This document shows positions 12,101 through 24,100 of a stretch of DNA of 64,000 nt, in pieces; positions within the stretch are counted from its first letter, which is position 1, and every line of letters begins with the position of its first letter. The translations under genes and the position numbers were made by a program. This DNA is from Mesostigma viride (Eukaryota > Streptophyta > Mesostigmatophyceae > Mesostigmatales > Mesostigmataceae): assembly GCA_009746045.1 (NCBI GenBank), contig RPFO01000941.1:105001-169000 (forward strand), read 5' to 3'. Below the pieces are notes generated by a model, which saw only the letters and a list, made by a program, of their open reading frames with translations, was not told the DNA's origin and did not search any database.

Positions 12101-15100
12101 AGCTAATCCCAAGGTGCCGACAGCTACTAAACAAACGGGAAAGGGCCAACTAACCTGGCCGACGCAGAAGAAAAGGTTCCATCAGGAGCCCTCCACTTGC
12201 TCGGGCCTGCCTGAGGTGCTCGCTGCCTTTGAGGCGGTCCTCGGGACCGACTGGGTAACTACTGTCGGCCGGTGGCCTGCGGCCCAGCTGGAGTCCGTTG
12301 TTGGGCTGCTGGTGGACCACGTGGACGGGCCTGGAATTCTGGCAGCAGCGGACCCAAACGAAGCGCTGGTGGCAGCCCTCCAAAGCGCCCGGGACTTGGC
12401 GGACTCGGACGAGGAGGAGGCGCAGCCACCACACGGGCCCACGAAAGGGGCGAAAAAGGGGACGAAAAAAGTCGGAAGCCCAGCCCCGAGCAAGGGAAAG
12501 GCCGCGGGGGATGTGAGGGAGCAGCAGTTAGGTGAAATAGTGCCGGAACCTTTTTGCCACTGAGGCAAATCGGGCCGGAACACTATTTTGCCCGAATTAA
12601 CTTGGGTGCTCGGAAGTGGTGAATCCGGGCAAAATAGTGTTCCGGCCCGATTTTCCTCAGTGGCAAAAAGGTTCCGGCACTATTTCACCTAACTAAGACC
12701 TGCGCACCTTGGAGGTCAGGGGTTCGAAACCTGCCAGAGACAGTTCCGGCGCAATATCATTTGCGTGCACTAGCCTGGGCGGTTGTCTTCAGGTCTATTC
12801 GACTCCCCCTCCACGAGGCCAGGTTTTAGTTAGGTGAAATAGTGCCGGAACCTTTTTGCCACTGAGGCAAATCGGGCCGGAACACTACTTTGCCCGGATT
12901 CACCACTTCCGAGCACCCGAGTTGATTCGGCCTTTTTCCCTTGGGTGCTGGGAAGTGGTGAATCCGGGCAAAATAGTGTTCCGGCCCGATTTGCCTCAGC
13001 GGCAAAAAGGTTCCGGCACTATTTCACCTAACTGCAGCTCTTGGAGCTGGCGGCCATTATTGGCAAGCAAGGGCAGGCGGGCAAAGTAGAGGAGGAGGAA
13101 GAGGAGTTCGAGGAGGAGGATTTCCTAACGAAATTGAAGAATGCGCTGGCAGGGGCCGATGGGGCTTCCAAGAAGCCGAAAAGGACCAAAGGGGTGACGC
13201 TGCCCACTCGAGCACAAGTGGTGAATTGGAGGGTGTAAGAGAGAGTGCTCCCCGAGGTGCTCGAGGATGCCAACGACAATGGAGGGGGGATAAAGAGTTG
13301 GATCATGGCTACTGGCGAAGGAGGGTGGAGGAACCAGGAAAGCAGGAAGGTGGTCATGAACATCGCCCTTGCCATGGACACACTCTTCAAGGAGTTGGGG
13401 CGGGCAGCCGGGGAGTTGGCTGGGGTAGAGTATCTCATGAGGGTGGTGGCAGCAATGCTCCTAGTGGAGAGCCAAGGGTCAGGAGGGTGGAAGGTGGCTG
13501 GCCACCTCCTTGCTCTCAAGGAGGATGCCTCCTTGGTGAGCAACCCGGCCATGAAGATGGCCCTACAGAGCGCCACGATGATGGAGAAGCTGGGCAAGGC
13601 CCAGCAAACCAAGTAAACACCAAAAGGGTAAACCGCTCCCCCTTCCCACTGCCTCTTCCTACAATGCCTCTAAGCACTACGTGGGGGAGAGTGAGGTCAG
13701 CACGCAGACGCCAGCGTGCAACTCGCCGCCGCCGGACCTTCACTCTACAACACAAGGTGATTACGTGGTTAAAGTGGCTATGGCACGGGGGGGCAGACCC
13801 TCCGCCTAATTCTGGAGGCGCGTGCTCCAGGGGAACGGCGGAGGCCCTGAAAAGGGTCAAAAAGCACTGTGAGTGGTACAGTCGCCGCGTAGGCGTTGCA
13901 ACAGGCCCCGCAAAGGGAAGTGCAGATTTAATCTGTGGGAAACAGAACAAGTATGAACAACTTCTGGCCGAGCAGGTGAGTCTGCCGAAGCGGGAGGTGG
14001 CGGGAAAGGCGAAGCTGCTGGACTTGCTGGCGCTACAACCTAGTTGGCAGGAGGTGTACGCCAGCGAGGCCAACTGCATCAAGCCGGAGGTGGCCGCCAG
14101 TGCGAGGTATTGGAATGTACCTGCCCCCATCCGAGGGTGCACCATGGCAGAGTGGGGCAAGTTGATGGGGAGGGCAGCGGACGTGGGGATGGTGGAGTTC
14201 CGAGAGACGCGGCCAAAGTGGGTAGACGGATGTTTTGGGGTGGCCAAAGGAGTGGGGGAGCTAAGGTTCATAGTGAATAAGAAGTTGGACAACGCACTGT
14301 GGGTGGACCAGTTAACGTAAAGGATTTACTTAGATGGATAGAGATTGTTACGCTCTTTCCAACGGCACCTTGAACGCCTCATTTGGTTGCGGGACGTAAA
14401 AGTTATGACGTTCCTAGGCTGTGCCGACAGTACCCGGCGCGCCACTGTGGGCGCGTACGGACACAGGATGTACAAGTGTCACTTTGATAGTCCGCAGGAC
14501 GTTGACAGGACTTGTACAGGACTTGTCAATTGATAGGGAAGCGTGCTGTAGCGCGCCAGGACCTATGAGACAATTGATGCTGAGTAATGTACGGATAGGT
14601 CCACAGGACTAGCCGTATGGACAATTGATAGATCTGCGCGCCAAAGGCGTGCCAGAGTCTGTATGATCAATTGATTGACAGTTCAGCTGTGACAGTGCAG
14701 CTGAATACGCGTCCCTAGCAAGTTATATGTGTGACCTGGTAGCACCAGGACGCTAGCTCTTGCGTGCACGTTCTCTTGGCACAGCGACCTTGTCGTCTAT
14801 GCTGCGTGCAGTCTTGGAATTGAAGTGACTTACGTCTGTGTTTTCCTTATTCAATAAAGGCAACATTCCTGCAAGAGCCATGGCGATCTTCGGCATTACT
14901 CTCTCACAACTCGTATTACACGCCGAATTTTTCAAATGCCGAACTCCTTCGAATTTCGGATTCCCACGGATGAGGAAGTAACTGCTCCGCCGGCTGATCC
15001 ATTACCATCTCCGCCTGTGCGCCATCCGCAGCAACTTGCTGCGGAGTGGCAAGGCCTCATCGACGAAGCCACAACTTCCCTCGAGGAGTTGCATCGTCGG

Positions 15101-18100
15101 CAGCGGGCAGTTTTGCCGCCGTTAAGGGACGTGCCGGAGAATCCGAACCTGCCGCAGCTGGTGCCAAAAATCCGCGCACATCTGGATTACATTCGGTCGG
15201 TTTTATCGGCCTTCCAGGTCCAAGTGCGCGGGGGCCTTCGTTCTGTCAACGAGGTCACAACAGCCATCGAGGAGGTCGACAACGCTATTTCGTCCCTCGT
15301 CGGCTACCAGCGTAATCTTCAAAACTGGGCTGCGACGCGCACTGGAGGCGCGCCAGCAATTTCTACAAATTTGTTCCAGGATATCGCGCTGCTTTCGCTT
15401 CTCACACGAGGCGTCCGCACGCGCGAGCGCCAGGTTCTCATTAACCTGGTTGCTTTCTTGTCCGCATTGCGTGAGTGGATCCCAGCGGGTTGGGAGTATT
15501 TGTCCATTTTTACGCATCCTTTGCGGATTATTTCCCGTCGACGCATTGCGGTCTTCGTTCCGACTCAAAATCAGGCTAACACGCCTGTGTTGATCCAGAC
15601 CGGCGCGGGTCCGGCTCTTACGCCAGACCTGGAGGACGGGGAATACGCGTACGAGTATTGCGACTTCCGTGGCCTCAGTTAAACGGGGCTGCAAACGTCG
15701 GCAATTTTCTGTACTCGTCGGCTCTTTCGCGGCGCAGTCGACACCGGTGCAGGCGGCACTTCTAGGCATAATTGTACATATTTTACTGTCAGGTTTTGTT
15801 TTGGCTGCTTTGCTCCAGTGTTCTAGGACAGCTGTGTAGTTTACCATGGCAGACGGGCGACGTAGCAAGGGCCCAGCCAGTGGGAATAATGGGGGTGCTG
15901 GTAGTGGGACAGCTCACGTAGATGACGTGGGTGTCACCGGTGAAATAACCAATATACCTCTCGATAATAACAATACACAAGCTGTGCATGGATTTGACCT
16001 CACTACCCAGGGTCTGTTAATTGTAAATCAGCTGCAACCTGTGACCTCGGACTCCAAGCCTAAGCAGGCTGAAGAGTTTGTAGAAGGATTGGAAGGGTTC
16101 CCTAGTTTGTACGGTGGTACAAATTGTTATCAGATCTGGATAGGAAGTAGCACTTTTGGCAAGTGTACTGACCAGATTAAGGACCTGACCAGGGAGTGCA
16201 AGAAGGCCAACAAGGCCTGGGCACTGTATGTAGCTGAGCTGAAGGAGCTGCTTGAAGACCAACGCAAGAAGGTCGGCATCCATTGGCAAGATAAGTATCA
16301 AGGGTGGGAGGTCAAGGGAGACCTCATCCAGAACTTCCTTAACTATTGCAAAATGGTTGAGGAGGGCAGGGCCCACGGCTTCAACGTGGCAGACAACATA
16401 GTCCTGACCAACTGGTTGAAGGTTTCTGGGCTGGATAAGGCGACACGTGGCTCGTTGAAGGTCATGTGTGCTCCTCACTCTACCCTGAAGGCCTACCAGG
16501 TCATCATAAAACAAGCACTCGAGGCAGAGGAGCTGTTTGAGGGTGGGGTGCCAGCTGTGAAGGCAACCCATGCAGGTTGGCGTGCCCAAGGGGGCTCTAG
16601 GGCGCCTGAGGCTGACAGAAGCCAAGGAGGGCGTGGGGGTCACCAGAACAAGCGGAAGGCAAACCATTCACCCGACCCTGACGGGCAATCACATGCCAAG
16701 TCGGTGTTCAGGAGGCTGGGTGGCAAGCCCAAGCTGGGTAACGCGTCTGACAATGGGGGTGGCGTCCAGGGCAAGACCAAGATCCAGTGCTACATGTGCA
16801 AGGGGTGGGGGCACATCAAGAAAGAGTGTCCTTCCTTTAAGAAGACCCAAGGCCAGGGCAGCAACAAGAACAACAACAACTACAACAATAAAAACAAGAA
16901 CAAGTCCCAGGCAGGCCAGCCTTCAAAGGGCAGTCAGCAAGATGAGAACAAGGAGCAATGACTGTCTGAGGCCATCAGGCCAACCCCACACATCTTAATA
17001 CACCCAGGGGGGAGGCCAGGTGCTCCAATGCAGATTTTATATCTGGTCAACAAGTGGGTGATCTCCAGGTTCAGGATGGCACAGGGTCACCTGGAGAGGT
17101 AAAGGTTCCTATGAAGACGTCCTTGACAGCTGGTGCAGCTGTAAGAATGTCTGACCCAATGCATCCTCGTGCTGGGCACGAGGGTGGACCTCTCATTTTG
17201 AGAGAAACCAATGCACAACCACAGAGGGGTGTGAAGGCCTCTGGTGGTATGCATGTGGTCCCTGCTGGCGGTCCAGGTCTTGGGCATGAGCAGGGTGACT
17301 CAGGCTCTGAGTCTAATGAGGATGGAAGTCAGCGTGGTGATGCTGGACAACCTGACAGCACAGTCCTGACTATGCCAGGGACTGCTTCCTCCGTGTACCA
17401 GGAGTTGGGTGCCCAGATCCACAACATGTTTGGGCATGCCACTTCTCTGTCAAACAACTTTGTCTTCCGTATGGGCAAGGCACCCCTTCTCAAGGCGTGC
17501 CAGCAAGCTGCCTCACGGTGTAAGTGCCAGTTGTCCTCCAACAAGCCCAGGAAATCACATGCCAAAGCTCTACCTCAGAGCATTGGTGATCCGCAATGTG
17601 ATATCCAACACATCAGGGGCATGCAACCGTTGGTGTGCGTTGACAGGTACACAAAGTACAAGGTGCTAGAGCATCTACCTTCTATGAAGAACAGGTATTT
17701 GCTGGCTGCCCTGCAGAATGTGAGAGCCAAGTTTCCTACCACAAGGATCCAGGTGGACATGCAGTTTCAGCATCTCAAGGGTGATCCCACCCTTCCTGAG
17801 TTGCTGGTTACACCTAGGGAGGCTCATGGGCAGCAGGGTGCTATAGAAAGGGCAATCCAGGAGGTCAAGAAGTTGATCATCTCTGAAGACTGGGTACCCT
17901 TGTCTGCACCTGCACTTGTCAGGAGTGCATGGTTGAGGAACGTGGAGCAGCAGCTGAACAGCAGGGTCAATTTCTACTATGATGGAGTTGCTGTCAGCCC
18001 AATGGGTCTATATCATGGCCTGTGCCCTCCACATGTGCTGGAGGGCTGGAAACATGCTGCACATGTCACCTTTGCCAAGCTGAGGGAGAAGGACCGGGGT

Positions 18101-21100
18101 TGGAAGATGCTGGAGCCAAAAGTGGGTCAGAAGGTCCTAGCTTGGAAGGAACCGAGCCTGTATGGCAAACGTGGTAGCTGGAGTCCTGGGGTGGTTACCC
18201 AGGGTGATGAAGCTAGCCACGCATGCTTGGTCAGCATGGAGGACGAACCAAAGCATGTGCACCGGCTGAGTTGGTCATATGTCAAGCCTAACCTGATGAA
18301 TGAGGGCAGTCAGGTACAAGGCTCACTGGGTCTGCAGGATTTTCAGACCCAAGGTGACATCACTGACGCAACGACCACATCCATTTCTGGCCTTGCCTTG
18401 CTTTGCATGCATCACCACAAAACATCAAATTTATTACAATATGTGTGCTAGCTCTATACGGTGGAATAACACAGACATGTCTACCAGATGGCAACACGGC
18501 CATCTGTATGCTAGGGTGAGCACACTATGTGAATGTGCAGGGCCAGCCCACAGCAGCTGTGCCCCTGCTCTACCCCTTTTGCCAGGGGGGGTGGGTGGGA
18601 GGCAAAAGAAACAACCTGCTTCCCTAGAATGGAAGCCCACCTTTTATAGCAACCACCTGTCCAGCCAACCCCTACCTGGGTGGCTGGGGTACGGGTGCCA
18701 GCACAAAAAATATTTTTTCTAAAATTATTTTTTCTTTTGGTGCTATACGGCGTTGCATTCTCCGCTCAGCAGGTTAGTCATAGATAAAATGAGCATAGCT
18801 CACCAAATCCATTTCTGGCCTTGCCTTGCTTTGCATGCATCACCACAAAACATCAAATTTATTACAATATGTGTGCTAGCTCTATACGGTGGAATAACAC
18901 AGACATGTCTACCAGATGGCAACACGGCCATCTGTATGCTAGGGTGAGCACACTATGTGAATGTGCAGGGCCAGCCCACAGCAGCTGTGCCCCTGCTCTA
19001 CCCACATCTCCTTACATGGCTAACAGCCGAAAATACGTAGGACATGCAAAAAAGAAAACTTAAACTACCTAGCTATGGGGGTACTTTGTCCCAACCCAGG
19101 TTCACCCTCGGGTTAGTTAAACCATTTCCCCCCTGACCTCCCACACAAGGGTGAGGTCAGTTGATAGCTAAAAGATGAGAGATAAAAACAGGAGGACGTC
19201 AAAACTCGACGCCACCGAAGTGGCGCCGGAAAGCCGCTGGGTCAAAACCCAGGGCCTGAGCCCAGAGGGCGGGTGGGATGTCGCGCCCCAGGAGGCTGCG
19301 GTGGAGGCCAATGTAGCGCGTGACCGAGAGGGCCGAAGCCCACCGGCCGCGCAGCTGGATGGCCTCCGGCGACTCGCCAGCGATGGCGTCGTGCGTCGCC
19401 CCCCCATGCCGGAGGCTGTGAAAAGAAAACATCCCTGGGATGCCCATGCGGGCCTGCACAGCCTCCCACTGCTGCCTAGCCTGGCTGTACGTTAAGCCCC
19501 GAAAGAGGAGTGCATCCGGGGGCTGGCCAGCCGTCAGACGTCGCAGGAGCCACAAAGAAAGTGGATCCCGGACGAGGACGTGCTGGGCCGCCCCCTGCGC
19601 AGTTTTGGGGTTGCGCAGCACAAGGGCACCGACCATGGGCCCTGGCTCGAGAAGGGGGTGGCCGGGATGAGCCACATCCCGAACCCGCAGCCCTAGCGCC
19701 TCGCTAATGCGTAAATACTGCTGGAAAGCAATAATAATCAACGCACTCAAATGCACCTGTCGACGTGAAACTAGCAACAGGGCAGTGAAATAGCAAAGGC
19801 GCCAGGGCATAGGCGGAGGGCTGACAGCCGGAACAAGCCGCTGCCAACCTGCTAGCAGGCGGTCCGCCAGTACCCAATTCCGAACAATGTCGGGGTAGTA
19901 CAGGTGCAGACAGGCCTTGGCATGCTGGCATGAGGTACGCCCCCGCCCGCCTCTGGCATGGTAGACAGCAGAAATCCACTCACAGAAAATGGCTTCCGCG
20001 TCAGCTGGGTCAACAGGGCCAGGTGGCGCCCACGCCACGTAGACAGCCGCCGCGCGCCGGTACGCTGGCAAGGTAGACACAGGGTTGACTGTGCCCTCCA
20101 AAAGTGCCAAGTCCCGAGGGCGTCGCGCCCCCTCAGGCCCAGGGTTGGGATGCACGTCACCACACCGGGTCAAGTCAGGAATCCAAGCGCCACGCCGACT
20201 GGCCTTGTCAGCTGGGTTGTGGTCGGTAGCCACCCAGACCCAGTGGCTCTGCGTGTCGCCAGCCAGTGACAGAGCGCAGTAGCGCCGAACCAGCTGGTTG
20301 AGGCGGTAGGAAGACGACCGCCCTCTGACAAACGCCCCCACCACAGCACTGGAGTCCACGAGCCGGACGACTCGCTTACCTCGTTGTGGTAAAAAAGCGG
20401 GCATAGGATCCGGTATTGGCATGTTGCCACGCCGGTTGTCCACAATCAGCCGTATACGGCCGTCGGGCTTTCCGACCCCAAAAGTACCGTTCACCATAGG
20501 CGGCTCCTCCTAAAAAAATCCACCCAAAATCCCCCTCTCCACACACACCGTGCAAACCCGCGCGAACTCCTCCATGCTACACCCCCGCGAGATCCGCATC
20601 GACTTCTGCAAGATCCGCTCTGCTAGGCTCAGCGTCCGTACCATCCTACTCTCATCATTCAAAATTGCTCCCCAAGAGGGGGGTAGTAAGTTCAGCACAT
20701 CCACTTGGCCACCTTCCCCCGGACCAGGCAAGGCCAAGCGTGCGGCCACTAACGGTTCGTAAGGGGCTCCTTCAGCATATTCACCCCCATCCACTACAGA
20801 TCCTGCCATTGCCGCTACGGAACCACCGTTCCGGCGGACAAAGGACCTGCAAGCATCATCGATCCCATCTAGGGCCGCCTGCTGCAGAGGCCCGGGCACA
20901 CGGGCTGAATCTACAGCAGGCGGGTCTCGCCCCCCCCCCCCCATCCAGTTTAACACCCTAACCGTCTGACAGGCTAGTGTGCGAGCATTAAAAGCCCGAC
21001 TCATCCTATCGCGCCTACGGCCTGAGCGTACCTGCTGCCACCAGTCACGAGGTGGCAGGGGTGCTGGAAGAGGTAGTGGAAGAAGGCACCGCTCCCTCAC

Positions 21101-24100
21101 TTGTTGTTGTTGGACGGGCTGCCCTGCCCCTTCTTGCCGGGACCCTGCTCCAGCTTGTGCTGCAGCTTCCCCATGCTCATTGCCGCCCGCACCGCCGGAG
21201 ACGCCAGCATTGCTCCACCCTCCTGGAATGGCAGCATTGCCGACGGAGTCCCCTTCCACCCCGTCGACCCCACATCCACCAGCTGGCATCCCGTGATCAG
21301 CTTTGCCAGGTACTCGGCTGCTGCCAGCTCCAGAATTACTTCGGAGCGTGGCGTGGCCCAGTAGCCAAATTCTGTCACCATCGTGTCCAGAATTCCTGCC
21401 ATCTGCAGGAGCAGCATCCGCCTCTCCCCGCTGGCTGAGCTGCCGTGCATCGTCAGCATTAACGATGCACGGATGGACTTCCCCCCCACGCTCTCCGCGT
21501 AGTCCAGCATCCCAGGCAGCACCGCCTCCAGCATGTTGCTCACCAGGACCGGCACTGCATGCCCACTCAGCGCCACCCCCTTTGTGCGCGCCAGCCTGCC
21601 AGCAGTCGACGCTGCGGCTGGGCTTGCAGCTGCTGGAGTCTTTGCCTGGTCCAGCAGCTTCGACATGGCCGATATTAGGTCGCCAATATCTCCGCCAATG
21701 CGGGCGTTGCCCGGCCGGGATGGAAGCCCTCCGGCTGGCGTTGCATAGCCCGTCTCGGTCCCCAGCAGCCGACCTATGTTTCGGTCCAGGTCCGCCACAG
21801 CCTGGTCCATCGCCCCAGGAGCGCCATCGTCCTCCCCAGCGCCCGCTCCACAATGCCCCGCCCCTCCGCTTCCACCTGCCGAAGGGGGAACACCCCCAGT
21901 TCGCACCGCACCTGCTGGTGGATCCGGCTCTGCAATAGCCTCCCCCAGTTGCGCTGCTAGCACATCGGCCAGGGCCTCCTCCCCATCCCAGTCGTTGACA
22001 AACCCCCTTTCCTCCAGTACGTCCATGACGTTCTTGGCACGCCCCGGAGTGAGCTTCTGGATCCGCTCTAGCCAGTTCCCCTCCCCTAGGATCTTCTGGA
22101 CCGCAGTGGCGGCCTCCTTTGGGGTGCATCCCTCCTTGGCTGCTTGCTTGAGTTTCGCTAGGAAATTCCGGTCTGGGGCTGTCACTGTGGTCATGGTGGG
22201 TTATACTGCTTGATGTGTTATCTTGCGTTTTGTTTTTTGTGATGTGGTCACGTGAGGTTCTCAGGCAAAAGAAACAACCTCCTGCTTCCCTAGAATGGAA
22301 GCCCACCTTTTATAGCAACCACCTCTCCAGCCAACCCCTACCTGGGTGGCTGGGGTACGGGTGCCAGCACAAAAAATATTTTTTCTAAAATTATTTTTTC
22401 TTTTGGTGCTATACGGCGTTGCATTCTCCGCTCAGCAGGTTAGTCATAGATAAAATGAGGATAGCTCACCAAATCTGTTGCAAGGGAATCTGTCAGCCCT
22501 GGCCAGGTTGCAGAGGTACTTGTTGAACAGGCTGCAAGGTCAACAGCTGGGGGGTCAACTGTCAAGCCCAAGGCCTTAACCAAGCCCAGGGGGACAAGTT
22601 TGGCTGGATTGATTGGGGCTCTGCAAAGGGCCAAGAAGCAGCCCAAGGTAGCCAAGCTCAGGTGGCATGGCAATCTGGGGCTGGACAGTGCCTTAGAGGT
22701 AGACACTAATTCTCAGGTTTCCATTATTGGGACCAGAGCTGCAGCAGTGTACAGCATGTCTGAGCCCAGCTATCAGTTTTTGTCTGACTTCAGTGGCGGG
22801 GTACACGTGAAGGTACTGGGTGAGGTATCTATTCCTATCCTTGGACAGGACACTGCATTTTGTGTCTTGGAGGGCTATCAGGGACCTGCTCTTCTGGGGC
22901 AGAATTTCCTATGCCAGGATGGGGTAGTGATCACGTCCTCTCTCCTGACTAAGGAAGGGGCTGGTCAGGTCCCACTGATTAATTTCAGGACCACTCATCT
23001 ATCACGTGCAGTAACAAGGACGGTCAAGCGTGTGCAGGTGTGCCAGGGGCAGGAGCCCTTGGTTGATGACCTCATATTGCCAGCTGCTAGTCATCCAAGC
23101 AGTTTGGGCATTGGTCCTCACTCACTTGCTGGACACAGCCCTATCAACTACCAAGGCCTGGTGAAGCTCATGTCCTCTCCCATTATGTGTCCCCAGGTCA
23201 CACTGGGTCTGATTAAATCTGGGGAGGACTGGATCTCCAAGAAATGCGTGGAACCTGTCAATGACCTGCCTCCTGCACGGCGTCTACTCAAGCTCAAGTT
23301 TGTCATCAAGATGAAGGAGGTGGAAGGGGTCAAGGTACCACATGTCAGACCAGTGCTGAATGAGTTCAAGGGTACTGGTGAGTGCACTGCTGAGGAGCTT
23401 TATACCCCTGGCATGCTGCATGACACTTGGAGGCTGCTGCTGTGTGTATTTCTAGGCCTTCTCAACAAGGGCTTGGACTATGGCTCAGTGGTGGTAGACT
23501 TCAAGCGGGCATTTCTGGAGGGGGATGCAGATGTGGCACAGGAAAAGTGGGAGGGCAAGACGCCTTTCTATGTCAGGGTGCCTGCTGTATGGAAAAGGGA
23601 CATTCACACTGAGTTCCTGAAAATCCTCAAGGGCCTGGAGGGTCTGCGGTCAAGTCCAATAATCTGGAGGGAGACACTCAACCGTTTCCTGAAGGAGCAT
23701 TGCAACTTGAAGGTTTCTCCTGTAGACCCCTGTTTGTTTCTGGGGCAATGGGAAGGCCTACCAGTGTATGCTTCGCTGCACGGGGATGACCTGCACCTGC
23801 TGGCTCCTACGTCGTGGCTTAAGCAATTGATCTCCATCATTAAGTCCAAGTTTCCTCTGGGTAGGGAGCAATGGCAAGTGGAGAATGAGCCTCTACTGTT
23901 TGTGGGCATGGAGGCCACACTGGTGAAGAAGGGGGGAGAATGGCGTATGCTGCTGGTGGGGGGTAATGATTATCAAGAAACCCTCATTAGCAAGCTTCCT
24001 CCAGTCATCACGCAGGCACTGTGTCCTATGGTCAGGGGCATGGTTGCTTGGGTGGCAGGTATTTCCAGGCCAGACCTGATGGTCATAGCCAGGATGCCTG

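Larger units (their letters stand above)
18379..22472 (-). mobile_element. Y1 copy 2, nested in the Copia-like element
   Basis: A1 18379-18575, B1 18600-18806, A2 18807-19003, B2 22264-22472, the same split-repeat layout as copy 1. It is inserted between the integrase and protease regions of the Copia-like element. It keeps a full gag and an uninterrupted tyrosine recombinase but has lost about 1.27 kb of RT/RNase H at 20383 and has one stop in the pre-RT region. Sequence identity with copy 1 is very high by eye, so both moved recently. Confidence 0.92.

Noticed and set aside
18300..18722. 140-codon frame spanning the integrase end and Y1 terminus
   Set aside because: It is a chance fusion across the insertion junction; the same peptide appears at 5835-6185 from Y1 terminal repeats alone.
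21303..21938. 211-codon + strand frame
   Set aside because: Antisense of Y1 gag; GC-rich coding on the opposite strand leaves it open.
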